37,351 bases of DNA from Mycoplasmataceae bacterium (GTDB taxonomy: Bacteria > Bacillota_I > Bacilli_A > Mycoplasmatales > Mycoplasmoidaceae): positions 1 through 37,351 of the forward strand of contig JAITPK010000019.1 of NCBI GenBank assembly GCA_031289475.1. Direction: 5' to 3'. Positions 9,255 to 20,614 of the stretch are shown here, in pieces. Numbering within the stretch: the stretch's first letter is position 1; each line of letters begins with the position of its first letter. The translations under genes and the position numbers were made by a program. The notes under the pieces are model-generated. The model ran no database searches and had not been told where the DNA came from. It was given only the letters and a program-made list of their open reading frames with translations.

Positions 9255-10433
9255 TTACTCTAAATTGTTTTCTTGATAATCTTTGAGCGAAGAAACTTCC
9301 GAGTCTAATTGGTGTTTGGATTCTTCAGTAGAATTAATATTTTTTTCCACTTCCTCTAATAGTGGTTGGTTGTTATTTTCAATGCGTTTGATGCCTTTTA
9401 ATACTTGTGTATTAGTATGAGTGAGAGCTTTTGCTTTATTAATTAGAGTTAAAAGAGTTTTGATGTAATCATTTCATCCGTCCGCTGATTTTTGGAAATC
9501 CACAAACACTTTTGTTAATTGTTTTTTTAGTGCCTCAACATTCTTAGACATATTTTTATCTTTTTCGTTGGCTACAAACAATTTTAATAGCACTGTAATG
9601 GTAGTTGGAGAAGCTAAGAAGACATGATATTCGTTAGCTTCCATGATGATTTTATTGCCAAATCAACTAATGATATCGTTGAAGATACCTTCGGAAGGGA
9701 TGAAAATAATAACATTTTCAATATTATCTTTAGGAGAAACATATTTTTCTACTTCTTTAAACTTGTTTACAATATCTTTTTTAAATAGTTGCCTAAGTTT
9801 ATCTTTTTCAACATCTAATTTATTTTCATTAATTTTTTTATAGTTGTCTAGAGGAAACTTTACATCAATTGGTATGTAGTGTCCACCCATATTCAACATA
9901 AAATCTACAATGCCACCATCACTAAATCGGTGCTGAGTACTGACATATGTGTTGTTGATGCCAAAAATGTCGTCCAATAAAGTTTTAAGTTGGAATTCCC
10001 CAAAATTACCACGATTTTTAGAATTAGTATAAATATCAGCAATACCTTTTAATTCTGCAGAAATTGATGGGATACTTTTAGTAGTAATTTGTAAGGTATC
10101 TAAATTAGCTTTTATTTCAGTATTAAAACGATTTAAATCCTTTTGGAACTTATCCATGGTTTCGATTTTTTCAGATAATGTTGCTAATTTTTCAATAGAA
10201 CCTTTGCCGTTATCACCAATACTTTTATTTAAATCAACATAAGTTTTCTGCATTAAGTCAATTTGTGATTGCAATTTGGCATTTTGAATACCAATTTCTT
10301 CTAGTTTTTTGCTCATATCAGGTGATGAGTTGGCCATTTTGCCATTTTTTTTAATAAATAAGATTAATAATACTAATAATCCCACTGCAAGAACAATTAC
10401 CAAGACTAATAATATAATTTCAACTGGTTCCAT
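9255..10433 (-). CDS. rmuC: RmuC-family DNA recombination protein
   Basis: 392 residues. An N-terminal membrane helix (about residues 6-27) is followed by a coiled coil (about 40-115) and the RmuC domain, seen as NRGNFGEFQLKTLLDDIFG, DGGIVDFMLNMGGHYIPIDV then KFPLDNYKK, and VIIFIPSEGIFNDII. The Asp and Lys of the IPIDVKFP region fit the nuclease-like fold proposed for the family. RmuC limits rearrangement between inverted repeats in E. coli; the biochemical activity is not settled. The tail is an acidic coiled coil. GGAG lies nine bases before the ATG and a -10 box at 10476-10481. Confidence 0.9.
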
Positions 10434-10475
10434 TTGGTTAAACTCCGTAATAAAGATGATGTGATTTCACTACTT

Positions 10476-10481
10476 ATTATA
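10476..10481 (-). promoter_or_regulatory. -10 box of the rmuC operon
   Basis: TATAAT on the minus strand in the divergent gap before rmuC, about 43 bases upstream of its ATG. No good -35 visible. Confidence 0.5.
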
Positions 10482-10493
10482 GGTATTAATATA

Positions 10494-10499
10494 TATAAT
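10494..10499 (+). promoter_or_regulatory. -10 box of the ABC permease operon
   Basis: TATAAT 16 bases before the ATG at 10515, back to back with the rmuC -10 box, which gives a leader of about nine bases. Confidence 0.5.
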
Positions 10500-10514
10500 C
10501 ATTTTCTAATTATT

Positions 10515-13500
10515 ATGTGAAATCTCATTAAGAGTGTATTTCGTTCCTTAAAGAATAATAAGGTTTCTGTAATTGGGTTGACTTTCCTTGTGTTTCTATC
10601 CATGGGAGTTTTTACTGTCTTAAATTCTACGGCTTCCAACATCAAAAATGAGTATAACCAAATCTCCACAACCGGTAATTTACACGATTTCACTGTGTCT
10701 GAAAACTATGATATCGGTAATATTAAATGAACTTATAACGAAACCAACAATTATGGTGGATATTCAAACAACGCTACAGGTACTCCAGATATTCCCTGAC
10801 CTCAACAAAGCGGAGTTGCAAATACTTATACAAGAATTTATGAAATGACTTTAGATATTCAAGCAACTGATACAACTTTAATCGGTGTTTTTTATAACAA
10901 CCACGGCACAGTAGGTCATGAAAGCGATCCGTACTACTCATTACTGAATCCCATTTATACCTTAACTGATTGTGAAGGACCATTAGAATATTTATCCCAT
11001 ACGAGTGGACAACCGCGACACACAACTTACTCTCGTAACGATGTTTTTGAAGAGATCGCAGCATCTGGTGATACACCAAAATTACAAAAACTAGAATCTG
11101 CCGATGCACAGACAATTTTAAATGTAGCGACTCAAACAGACACACCAATTCAACAATATTTAAATAGTGACTTGCATGATGATGTAACATATCGTGACTT
11201 TAAATCAATAGATATTTCTAATTCACCAGATGGGCATTTATATAAGGTGGTGCAATCTAATCCAGAGGATCAGATAGATAAAGTCTATTCATTAGACGAG
11301 AATAAACTTAATAACTTTAGTACCACAAATTTTAATCCATTACAAGACATCTCATGAACTGCAAATAACTGAAAATTTTATGATGATTTATTTGGATCAG
11401 GGAAAGAATTTGTTGATATTCCAGATTTTTTTGCTCATTATTCATTACCTGATCCGTATCCAAGCGCGCCATTAGCCCAAGAAAAGGTACATGCTTATTT
11501 TTTGTTAATTAAACATGGGAATACAAGTGGAATATTAGATAAAAAATTATTAACGACACCGGAAGACACCACCATCTCGCCAGGATATATTAATATATTA
11601 AGTGACCCAAACGAGAGTTCTAACTGGGCAAGCGCATATGCATCATATATGAGTGATTACGCCAACCATTGTGCTCTAGTAAGCCATGGGTATAAGTATT
11701 CTATTAATTGAACAGTAGAAGCGGGTTCGGCATGGTCAATGGAAGATTGAACCGCACAATTTGTTGTTAGTGCCCCTGAATTTTTGGATAAAAACGGAAT
11801 TACACCATGGAATCTTGAAAAAGATGGTACGAATTTATCACAAACTGAATTCATTAGTACTATGAATGCGTTAAATGATGAAGAACGCAATAATTGGATT
11901 AATAAACTAGCCATTGATAATCCACAACACTCACTACATTTAGGTGGTAATGATGGAATGCCTTTCATAGTAATAGGTAGTGGTATTACGGCGGATTTTA
12001 TTTATCCAATATTAAACATTCAACATGCGACTCCTAACCCTAATAATGAATGTATTATTTTTGGAAATACTAATGCTTATAATCGTGCTTTTGACTCTTA
12101 CAGAGGCAACCCAACTGAAAATTATTTAGTTGGTAAATTTGCTTCAGGTGTTGACAAGAAAAATATTTTGCTTCAAATTAATAATAAAGCTACCGAAGTC
12201 ATGAATTGACCAAAAGGTATTCAGGCTGCTTATTTTGCTGATGACACCACTGATTTTCTAAATGCTAGTGCCTTTAGAATTGCATATATTCCTAGCTTAG
12301 TTGATAGAGTTCAGTTTATCTCAATGTTATTAACTAGCTTTATCACATTGCTCGGATTATTCATTTGTGGTATTGTGATTAGACGATATGTAAGTAACAA
12401 TCGTACACAAATTGGTGTAATGCGAGCCAACGGTATTAAAAAAAGTTCCATTGCATTCTCTTTAACACCGTTTGCGTTATTACCAGCAATCATTGGCGGG
12501 ATAGGTGGTTATGTCGTGGGATTGTTATTGCAAGCACCAACATTAGGCTTATTTAGCAATTATTGAATGTTGCCAACAACTTTTGCATCGTTTAGTGTTC
12601 TACCATTCTTAATATCATTGCTTCTACCATTTGTAATTTTTATGTTAGTAGCGATAGTGTCTACATTAATAGTGCTACGCGAAAAAACAGTTGATTTGAT
12701 GAAACAAGGCAGTGAATACAAAACGAATGCAATTGCTAGAAATATTAAAAGACCGTTTGTGGGGTTTGGTATATTGACTAAATTTAGAGTTTCATTAGCA
12801 TTTAATTCCATTTGGAAACTAATTGTTTTAGCGGTGATGTCGGCTGTAGCCATGTCTACATTGGTATTTGCAGTCACAATTGTAGGTAAATTTGATTATG
12901 TGAAAGACAAAACATTTGCGAGTCGTAATTATAGTTATGCTGTTGATTTAACATCACCGACTAATCAGGGCGGACAATATGTTCCTGTTGATGCTGCCCA
13001 ATATGGTGAGTCAGGTTTTATTGGAACGACAGATGGATTCAATTGATTACCTAATAATTATTTTGATAAATATTTTGCATCTGATAGTAGCGGTACATCA
13101 CCACCATTTGTAGACAGCACATATGCTGATATTTTTGGACTAGCGACAGATGATAGTGAATATGAATATTATGGGATACCCAAAATATATCATTACGATA
13201 CGTACGCTTTGTATGATCTTCTACATGCATTATCAATGTCGTTTGGCGCTCTTGAACGAAGTATGTCAATAGCTCCTACTGATGATGCACTAGGGAAAGT
13301 ATACGGGACAGCTTTTTATCCGATGTTGAGTGATCAAATAGGGGAAAACAAAGATATATTGTTTATGAAGAATTTATCAATGACAAAATCGGTGATGAAT
13401 TTTACAGTCGGAATTCCTGGATTTATGGCAAGCAATCCTTGACTAATTGCTTCTTCACTAATGCCAGAAAATGATAAAAATCTTTGTGATGGTAGGACAC

Positions 13501-15401
13501 TACAACTAGTTCAACAAATAGGAGAAGCTGTTCTCTGAAATGATTCAGTGCAGAACCCATACGGTTATCCAAACGAATGAAGTGAATGAACATATGGTGA
13601 CGATCCTAGTGTTAGTGCTTCAACTTTCTTTGATATAGATGACACTGATAAAAGTAAACAAACTAGAGTCGATCCCGACTGTCAATATAACTATTCACTC
13701 AATTCAACAAATTGTGTTGATTGGTTAGTTGGTGAAGTTTTGACACCGGCATTTATATCGTTTATTAATGCTGCATATAATTCTTTTCACATGTTTAATA
13801 AAGATTCGATGCTAACCAATAACGATTATTCTGTTTCATATAGTAAAGTGCCTTTAAATAACGATGATGAAACTTATACATATTTATCAGCAACCGGTAC
13901 AAGTCAAAATAAATCCTACCCTTCCAATTTAGTAGCACCATCAGGAACTCGTATCGTTGGTGTAAAACCAAACACCACATATGTCAATTTAGTAAATGGT
14001 GACGGTAAGAATTTATTAGAAGGTGGTGCAGATTTATTGGCAAATAATAAAATTACTTTTGACGATCAAAGTACTTACCCAATTATTGCGAATGAATATG
14101 CTGCTCATAAATATAGCCTGAAGATTGGTAGCAAAATTTCTTTCCATATTGATAACAAAGCAAATTTAACACAGAACATTATTAGCGATGAAAATTATTC
14201 TCCTGAAAAAGATGATGATACTTTAGTTACTTTTAATGTTGTGGGAATAAACACTACTTACGAGGGGGAAGAATATTTTACCAATCAACAGTTGGCAAAT
14301 GCATTATTAGGATTAAGAAGCAGTTTGCCAAACACTATATCTACAATTCATAACTATTATTACGATAGTAGACAAATTAACGATATATCTGGCGATGGTG
14401 CAGACGAGCCACCAGGTTGAAACGATAGAACCAAAGATTATCTATATGATTTTAATAACATGAGCCCTAGTGTTGCTCAAACGACTAATAACGGATTAAC
14501 ACTATGGAATCCGGCTTATAACTATATTACTGGTTCAGGAACGCACACAGTTCCTGAGACAGATGGGCATATTACTCCTTTTGGATTTAATGGTGTGTTC
14601 ACACACAAAGAAAATGGTAGCGCTATTTTAAATGGAGGAATGTTCTTGTATTCTAAATCCGGGATTTATCCTGGTAATGATGATTTGGATTCAGATGCTG
14701 TTAAAAGTATTTTAGAGATTGGACCAAATTTAGAAGTTGCCAACATTATTGCAGGATTTTATGATCCACTCAACCCTAGTAAAAGTACACAACTAGGTAT
14801 TGAAATCAACACACTATACGAAAAATGAATTGAAAATAATTTTTCAACTGTAGGAGCAGATCACGCAGCGCTAGTAGGAAAAATTGATGAGTTCATTACT
14901 CAACTTACGAAAATTTATGGTCAAACTAGTGTAAATGCATTAGTTAGTGGAGCAATTGGTAAAGACTCCACAGAAGTTATTTTCAACAATTTATCTATGA
15001 CTGTTGAACAAATAGAAGATGTAACATTAGCAGTTATTTCACTAATGGTGTCCATCATTGTAATATTAATAACTATTATGTTGATGAATGATGCTAAAAA
15101 ATTGGCTGCCATACTAAAGGCATTAGGATATACTGATCGTGAAAATGCGACATCTTTCTTGTCTATTTACGCACCGGTGATTATCTTAGGATTATTGTTA
15201 GCGATACCATTAAGCTTTGGAGTAGTGTTGGCATTCCAAGCAGCAATTTTCAGTGGCACCAATATACTATTGGCTGCTAATATTCAATGGTGAGCGTTTG
15301 CTATCGGTGTGGGTGCAGTCGGCGCTGTTTTAGGGATAAGTGCTATCGGTGGTTACAGTTCACTCAAAAAAGATCGATTGGTAGACGCAATTAAGGAATA
15401 A
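10515..15401 (+). CDS. Giant FtsX/MacB-type ABC transporter permease
   Basis: 1628 residues in one frame, with more than twenty TGA-coded Trp. N-terminal helix near residues 18-38, then outer domain 1 (about 42-595), three helices near 598-725 (FtsX domain), a fourth near 775-795, outer domain 2 (about 800-1495), and three more helices near 1502-1615. This is the two-FtsX-domain layout of mollicute permeases such as M. genitalium MG064 and MG468. The outer domains are rich in Asn, Ser, Thr and acidic residues and hold no domain I recognise. Family members act as mechanotransmitters or exporters rather than classic importers. The ATPase follows after one base. Substrate unknown. Confidence 0.88.
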
Positions 15402-15402
15402 T

Positions 15403-16749
15403 ATGACAGAAGCTAGAAAAATTTATATTGCTAAAATGCAAGTTAAGCTCAATACTTATAACAAAACAATTGAAAATAACAATAGGCAAATTGCGATTAT
15501 TCAAAATCGTTTAAGTACATATATTCCAGAAAACCGTTCACGATTTCGTCAATCGATTAAATTTACTAAATCGTTAATTAAGTTTGTAACTATGAATATT
15601 GAATTATTGGCAAAAACTACTACTTATCTTTTTGCCATCAAACGTGCACAACTGTCTTCATCTAAAAATATAAATGTTTTAACATCAGCGCAATTGTTTC
15701 AATACATTGAATATATTGAAGAAACTAATAAAAATGAATTATTTCCTAATATTCCTAATGCAGTGAATCGAATAAAAATAGCGACACGTCATTTGTATTT
15801 GCTGATGTTAAAGAGAACATATTTGGTCAATGTTGCATTACCAAATGCTAGAGGACCAAAGCGTTCATATACTAAACTAAGAATTAAACAAATTAATAAG
15901 AACATTGAATATTACAATGCTCGTATCAAAGATCTCAAAGCATCATTTGCAAGCAAATATATTGCTAAGATGATTTCCAAATTAGAAAAATCAGCAAGAG
16001 GATTGAAAACCAAGCATTCTGATGAGAATAAGTATTTAATTAATCTAGAAAATGTAGTGAAATACTATAACAATGGAACACTGGCTGTTAAAGTATTAAG
16101 TAATGTTAATCTAAAAATTAAAGCAGGAGAATTTGTAGTAATTCTTGGACCATCTGGCAGTGGTAAAACAACATTGTTAAATATTATTTCGGGAATGGAT
16201 ACTGCCACTTATGGTCAAACAATAGTCGCAAGTCATAATTTGATTAAATACAATTCAACACAATTAACACAATTTCGTAGAGACAATGTTGGTTATATAT
16301 TCCAACAATATGGTTTATTACCAAATTTGACAGTACTTGAAAATGTGGAAATTGGTAGTAACTTACAAAAAGATGAGAAAAAACGTATCGATATTAATGA
16401 ACTGTTAAAAAACATTGGTATTTATGAGCAACGTAATAAATTTCCACGTGAATTATCTGGGGGGCAACAACAACGTGTGTCGATTGCACGTTCAATGGCC
16501 AAAAATCCAAGATTAATATTTGGTGATGAACCTACAGGTGCGATCGACACCGAAATGTCTAAACAAATCATGCAATTATTTGTGGATATTAACAAGCGCT
16601 ATAAAACCACTGTAATTATTGTGACTCATAATCCTATTATTGCTGATCTTGCGACAATGGTAGTTAGGGTGGCAAACGGTCGCATTGATCGTATTCTTAA
16701 AAATAATAAACCTAAATCTGTCAGCCAAATTAATTGAGGAAAAATTTAA
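15403..16749 (+). CDS. ABC transporter ATPase with an N-terminal extension
   Basis: 448 residues. The ATPase domain starts near residue 211 and has Walker A GPSGSGKT (about 249), signature LSGGQQQR (about 351), Walker B LIFGDEPTGA and the H-loop VTHNP. This is the LolD/MacB class that pairs with FtsX-type permeases. Residues 1-205 form a basic, helical extension rich in Lys, Asn and Ile that the basic ATPase lacks; M. genitalium MG065 is of similar size. TGA near the end is Trp, and the true stop is TAA at 16747-16749. It is linked to the permease gene (one-base gap) and its stop is one base from the convergent gene's stop. Confidence 0.93.
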
Positions 16750-16750
16750 A

Positions 16751-17947
16751 CTATTTTTGTAAAAATGTTTGTTTCTTTTTTGCTGCTTTAGTGAAACTTA
16801 CTAAGTAAATAATGAAACCACTTACACCAATAATTGCTGGTAGATAAGATGTAAATGTACGTCAAACAAAGATACCGTTATCAATTCCAGTTGTCCAACT
16901 TTTTACATCTGCATCTTTGCTATGTTGGTAAATTAACATAATTTGCATTTGCATTTGCATCGTACCCTCGCCGCCTGGAATTGGTAAATACCGATTAGCT
17001 GTAGTCACTACGCTTACAGTGGCTATTACTTTTAACAATTGTATAAAACTAAATAATTCGTTGCCACCTGCATTAACTAACGCAAGAGCCGCATACATTA
17101 CGAAAAATAAAGACAAGGTCGATATTATAAAACAAGCAGCAACAACGAGATTTTGTTTAGTGTTTTTTAGTAATAATTTTGCATCGTTAAATAAAACTGC
17201 TTTATTGATATAAGTTTCATATGTTTGTGCTTTGGTGTGATATTTAAGGCGCATTAATTGTTTGGTACGGTTAAACATTCTTGATAAATAGTAGTGTACT
17301 TTTTTGCTGAAACCAGAAAATAAATAAAAAGCAAACATTAATAAATCAATGCCAACTCCCACACACGCCAAAACGACAACAGTTGTTCCTTGAGCTGTGT
17401 CATATTGAATGATACTGTTGAATTGAGTCGCAAAATAAATAAAAGCCGGTAAAGTAATAACTACTAAAATTGTGTGGTACATAAATTCGTTTATTCAAAC
17501 TAGAGCAGTGGCTTGCGCGGTTGTAATACCACGTGTTCTTAACCAAAACATAGTATAAGGTTCAGTTAATAAAATACTAGGTGAAATGGCTGATAAAAAA
17601 GCAGTAGTCAAATAATAAAGAATTGATTCTTTTAGTGGGACCTTGATACCTAATTTTTTAAGACGCACCATATATGGCACAGAAATTTGAAAAAATTTGA
17701 TGAAAAAGAACATTAATAAGCAAATAATCATACAAATTACAATAGTGTGTCCATTAGCAACACCTCATGTAGCACCAATACTTTTAAATAACCCCGAAAA
17801 ACTAAAATCTTTTAGAACGAAAACGCAAGTAATAACTACTAATCCAACCATCACTACCAACGCTAAAACTATAAAAGTTATTTTCTTAGCATCTAAGAAT
17901 TTGGGTTCACGTTTTTCTGCTGCATTTTCAATCGTGTTGATTTTCAT
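16751..17947 (-). CDS. UPF0104 / lysylphosphatidylglycerol-synthase-type membrane protein
   Basis: 398 residues with about eight helices. The motif NRYLPIPGGEGTMQMQMQ near residues 320-337 is the signature of the UPF0104/LPG-synthase transmembrane family ('P.PGG.G'). An earlier segment, LTTAFLSAISPSILLTEPYT near 102-121, matches the other conserved half. The family's transmembrane part moves lipids between leaflets or works with glycosyltransferases; no aminoacyl-transferase domain is attached here. The short basic N-terminus lies inside. The -10 box at 17956-17961 puts the transcript start close to the ATG. Function in this organism is inferred from family only. Confidence 0.8.
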
Positions 17948-17955
17948 TAATCATA

Positions 17956-17961
17956 ATTATA
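17956..17961 (-). promoter_or_regulatory. -10 box of the UPF0104-type gene, near-leaderless
   Basis: TATAAT on the minus strand, eight bases before the ATG at 17947, so the leader would be only one or two bases. Confidence 0.45.
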
Positions 17962-18003
17962 CAAACAACATAAACACATAATAATTATTAATGTTAATTA
18001 ATA

Positions 18004-18009
18004 TATAAT
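18004..18009 (+). promoter_or_regulatory. -10 box of the secA operon
   Basis: TATAAT 14 bases before the secA ATG at 18024. No usable -35; the surrounding gap (17948-18023) is AT-only in most positions. Confidence 0.5.
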
Positions 18010-18023
18010 ATCAACCCACTTTT

Positions 18024-20606
18024 ATGGCAAAATCAAAAGGACTTTATCGCATCAACATATTTGCACCATATCGTCGCTTGTTAAAGAAGGCTCGTAAAAT
18101 AGCCACTCAAACAGAAGCGCTTAAAGATAAGTATCGCAATATGTCAAATAAAGATTTGTCGAATATGACAAATATCTTTTTAAACGAATTACAGCAAGGT
18201 AAGTCGTTAGACGACATTGCTGCAGATGCGTTTGCCGTAGCACGCGAGGCTTGCTTTCGTGTGCACAAATTGTTTGCATATAAAGTACAAATTATTGGTG
18301 CAGCCATAGTTCACTTTGGTGATTTTGCTGAAATGTGTACTGGAGAAGGTAAAACACTTGTATTGGTTATTGTTGCCTACTTAAATGCTTTATTGAAACA
18401 AGGGATACACATTGTTACAGTCAATGAATACTTAGTACAACGTGATGCTAAGTTTTGTGCACAAGCGTTAAACCCTTTAGGAATTACTGTAGGTTATAAC
18501 ATTTCAAATTTATCTCCTAAGCAGAAAAAAGATATGTTTGCTTGTGATATTACATATACGACTAACTCTGAATTGGGTTTTGATTATTTGCGTGATAACA
18601 TGGTGACCAATTTTGATGACAAAGTAATTCGTAATTTATCATTTGCCATCGTCGATGAAGGTGACTCAGTTTTAATTGATGAAGCTCGTACACCATTAAT
18701 TATTTCTGGCCAACCAAAACGCGATGTTTCCATGTATATTGAAGTCGATCAATTTGCTAAAACATTAAAACCTGAAGATTATAAAATTGACCGTGAAAGT
18801 AATTCTATTGTTCTGACCGACGATGGTGTTCTCAAAGCAGAAGCAAGATATAAATTAAAAAATCTGTATTCGATTGAGAATTCGGATTTAATTCACAAAA
18901 TTAAAAATGCAATGATGGCTAATTTTATTTTTGAGTTAGGCGTGGAATATATTGTTAAAGATGACAAAATATTATTAGTCGATCAATTTACAGGCCGTAT
19001 TCTTGAAGGGCGAAGTTATAACGCCGGATTACATCAAGCCATTCAAGCCAAAGAATATGTGAAGATTGAACCAGAAAATGTAATTGTCGCAACAGTCACC
19101 TATCAATCTTTTTTCCGTTTGTATAAAAAATTAGCTGGTGTCTCTGGAACGGCAATGACTGAAGCTGAAGAATTTATTAAAATTTATAACATGGTTGTTG
19201 TGCCAATTCCAACTAACCGACCAAATATTCGTAAAGACTTTAATGACTATGTGTTTGCAAATAAAATTAGTAAGTGACATCATGTTATTGCTGAAATCGA
19301 AAAAGTTCATAAGACTGGTCAACCGATTTTAGTTGGTACAGCGTCAGTAGATGATTCTGAAGATTTAGTGAATCTATTAAAAAATAAGGGACTAAAGTTT
19401 GAGCTGCTTAATGCAAAGAACCATGCACGTGAAGCAGAGATTGTATCAATGGCTGGACAAAAAAATGCGATTACAATTTCTACCAACATGGCTGGGCGTG
19501 GTACGGACATTAAACTAGGAGCGGGAGTTTCTGACCTTGGTGGTTTATATGTAATTGGTACAGAAAGACACGAATCGCGCCGTATTGATAACCAGTTACG
19601 TGGGCGTAGTGGCCGACAAGGCGATAATGGAATGACAAGGTTCTTTATTTCTATGCAAGATACATTATTTAAGCGTTTTGCTGAAGATAAGATTGATAAA
19701 TCAAATGTTAAAATTGACAATGACTATTTTGATTCATGATTTTTCACACGATTATTAAACTCTACACAAAAGAAAGTTGAGGGAATGAACTTTGATGCAC
19801 GTAAGAATTTAATTGATTACGATAGCGTATTAAGCAATCAACGAGAATTAGTTTATAAGCAGCGTGACCAAATATTGAAAAATACGGACAATGTGTTAAT
19901 TTTGACAAACATGGCTAAAGTTGTTGCATTAGATATTGTCAAATTATTCAAGTCACCAAAAAATGAACTATATGTAGATGCTGATAAATTAATTACAACG
20001 GTCAATGCTAAACTTTTAAACACCAATTTAATTAGTCCAGATGTGTTTAGAGATAAAACACTTGATGAAGCGGCACAACTCTTGACTAAGATATTGTCAC
20101 TCAGTGTGGAAACTAGAATTAAGATGCTAGGTGAAAATGCAAAGAACATTACTCGCACACTAATGATCCAAAATTTAGATTATCAATGAACTAATCATCT
20201 AGATAAAATTACTAAAATTCGTGAAGGTGTTTCACTTCGTTCATTAGAACAACGTTCACCGCTTAACATTTATGTTGAAGAAGCTGACTGACATTTTGCA
20301 GAAATGAAAAAAAGTGTGGCACATCAATGCATTATTTCATTACACCGTATTTATATTCCTAAGATTAATGAGGAATTGCATAACAATTTAGGAAGAGTGT
20401 TGCCACAAGTTAAAATTCGTGGAGTTGAAGAAGCTAAATTACCGAACCAAACAGTAGCAAATGCATTCAATGCTAAACCAAATGTAGCCATTGATGTTGG
20501 ACCAAGATCTCCAAAAGATCGTCCCTATGTTCCTGATTCTCAAAAAGCCACAGATGCTAAAGAAGAGTTGCTAGCTAAAATGAAAGAAGCTCAAAGTAAA
20601 AAATAG
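18024..20606 (+). CDS. secA: Protein translocase ATPase SecA
   Basis: 860 residues in one frame with TGA-coded Trp at three or more sites. SecA pushes unfolded proteins through SecYEG using ATP. Walker A is in [11 protein letters not shown] (about residue 106), the YLVQRDAKF segment and the FDYLRDNM segment follow, then [20 protein letters not shown] (the DEAD-like motif, with Gly where DEVD is usual), the preprotein cross-linking region, [14 protein letters not shown], and RGRSGRQGD. The C-terminal zinc finger found in many bacteria is absent; the protein ends in a Lys-rich tail, as is common in mollicutes. First gene of secA-uvrB-protease. Confidence 0.97.
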
Positions 20607-20614
20607 TTGTTACT

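Noticed and set aside
10774-11190. 138-residue open frame opposite the permease
   Set aside because: His/Leu-rich reverse of the outer domain codons; no start signal and no family.
10515-15401. Ten or more short open stretches that look like a broken permease
   Set aside because: All lie in one frame and every break is TGA. With TGA read as Trp there is a single intact gene, so this is not a pseudogene. The same holds for ftsH, secA, uvrB, pcrA and the PnuC-like genes.
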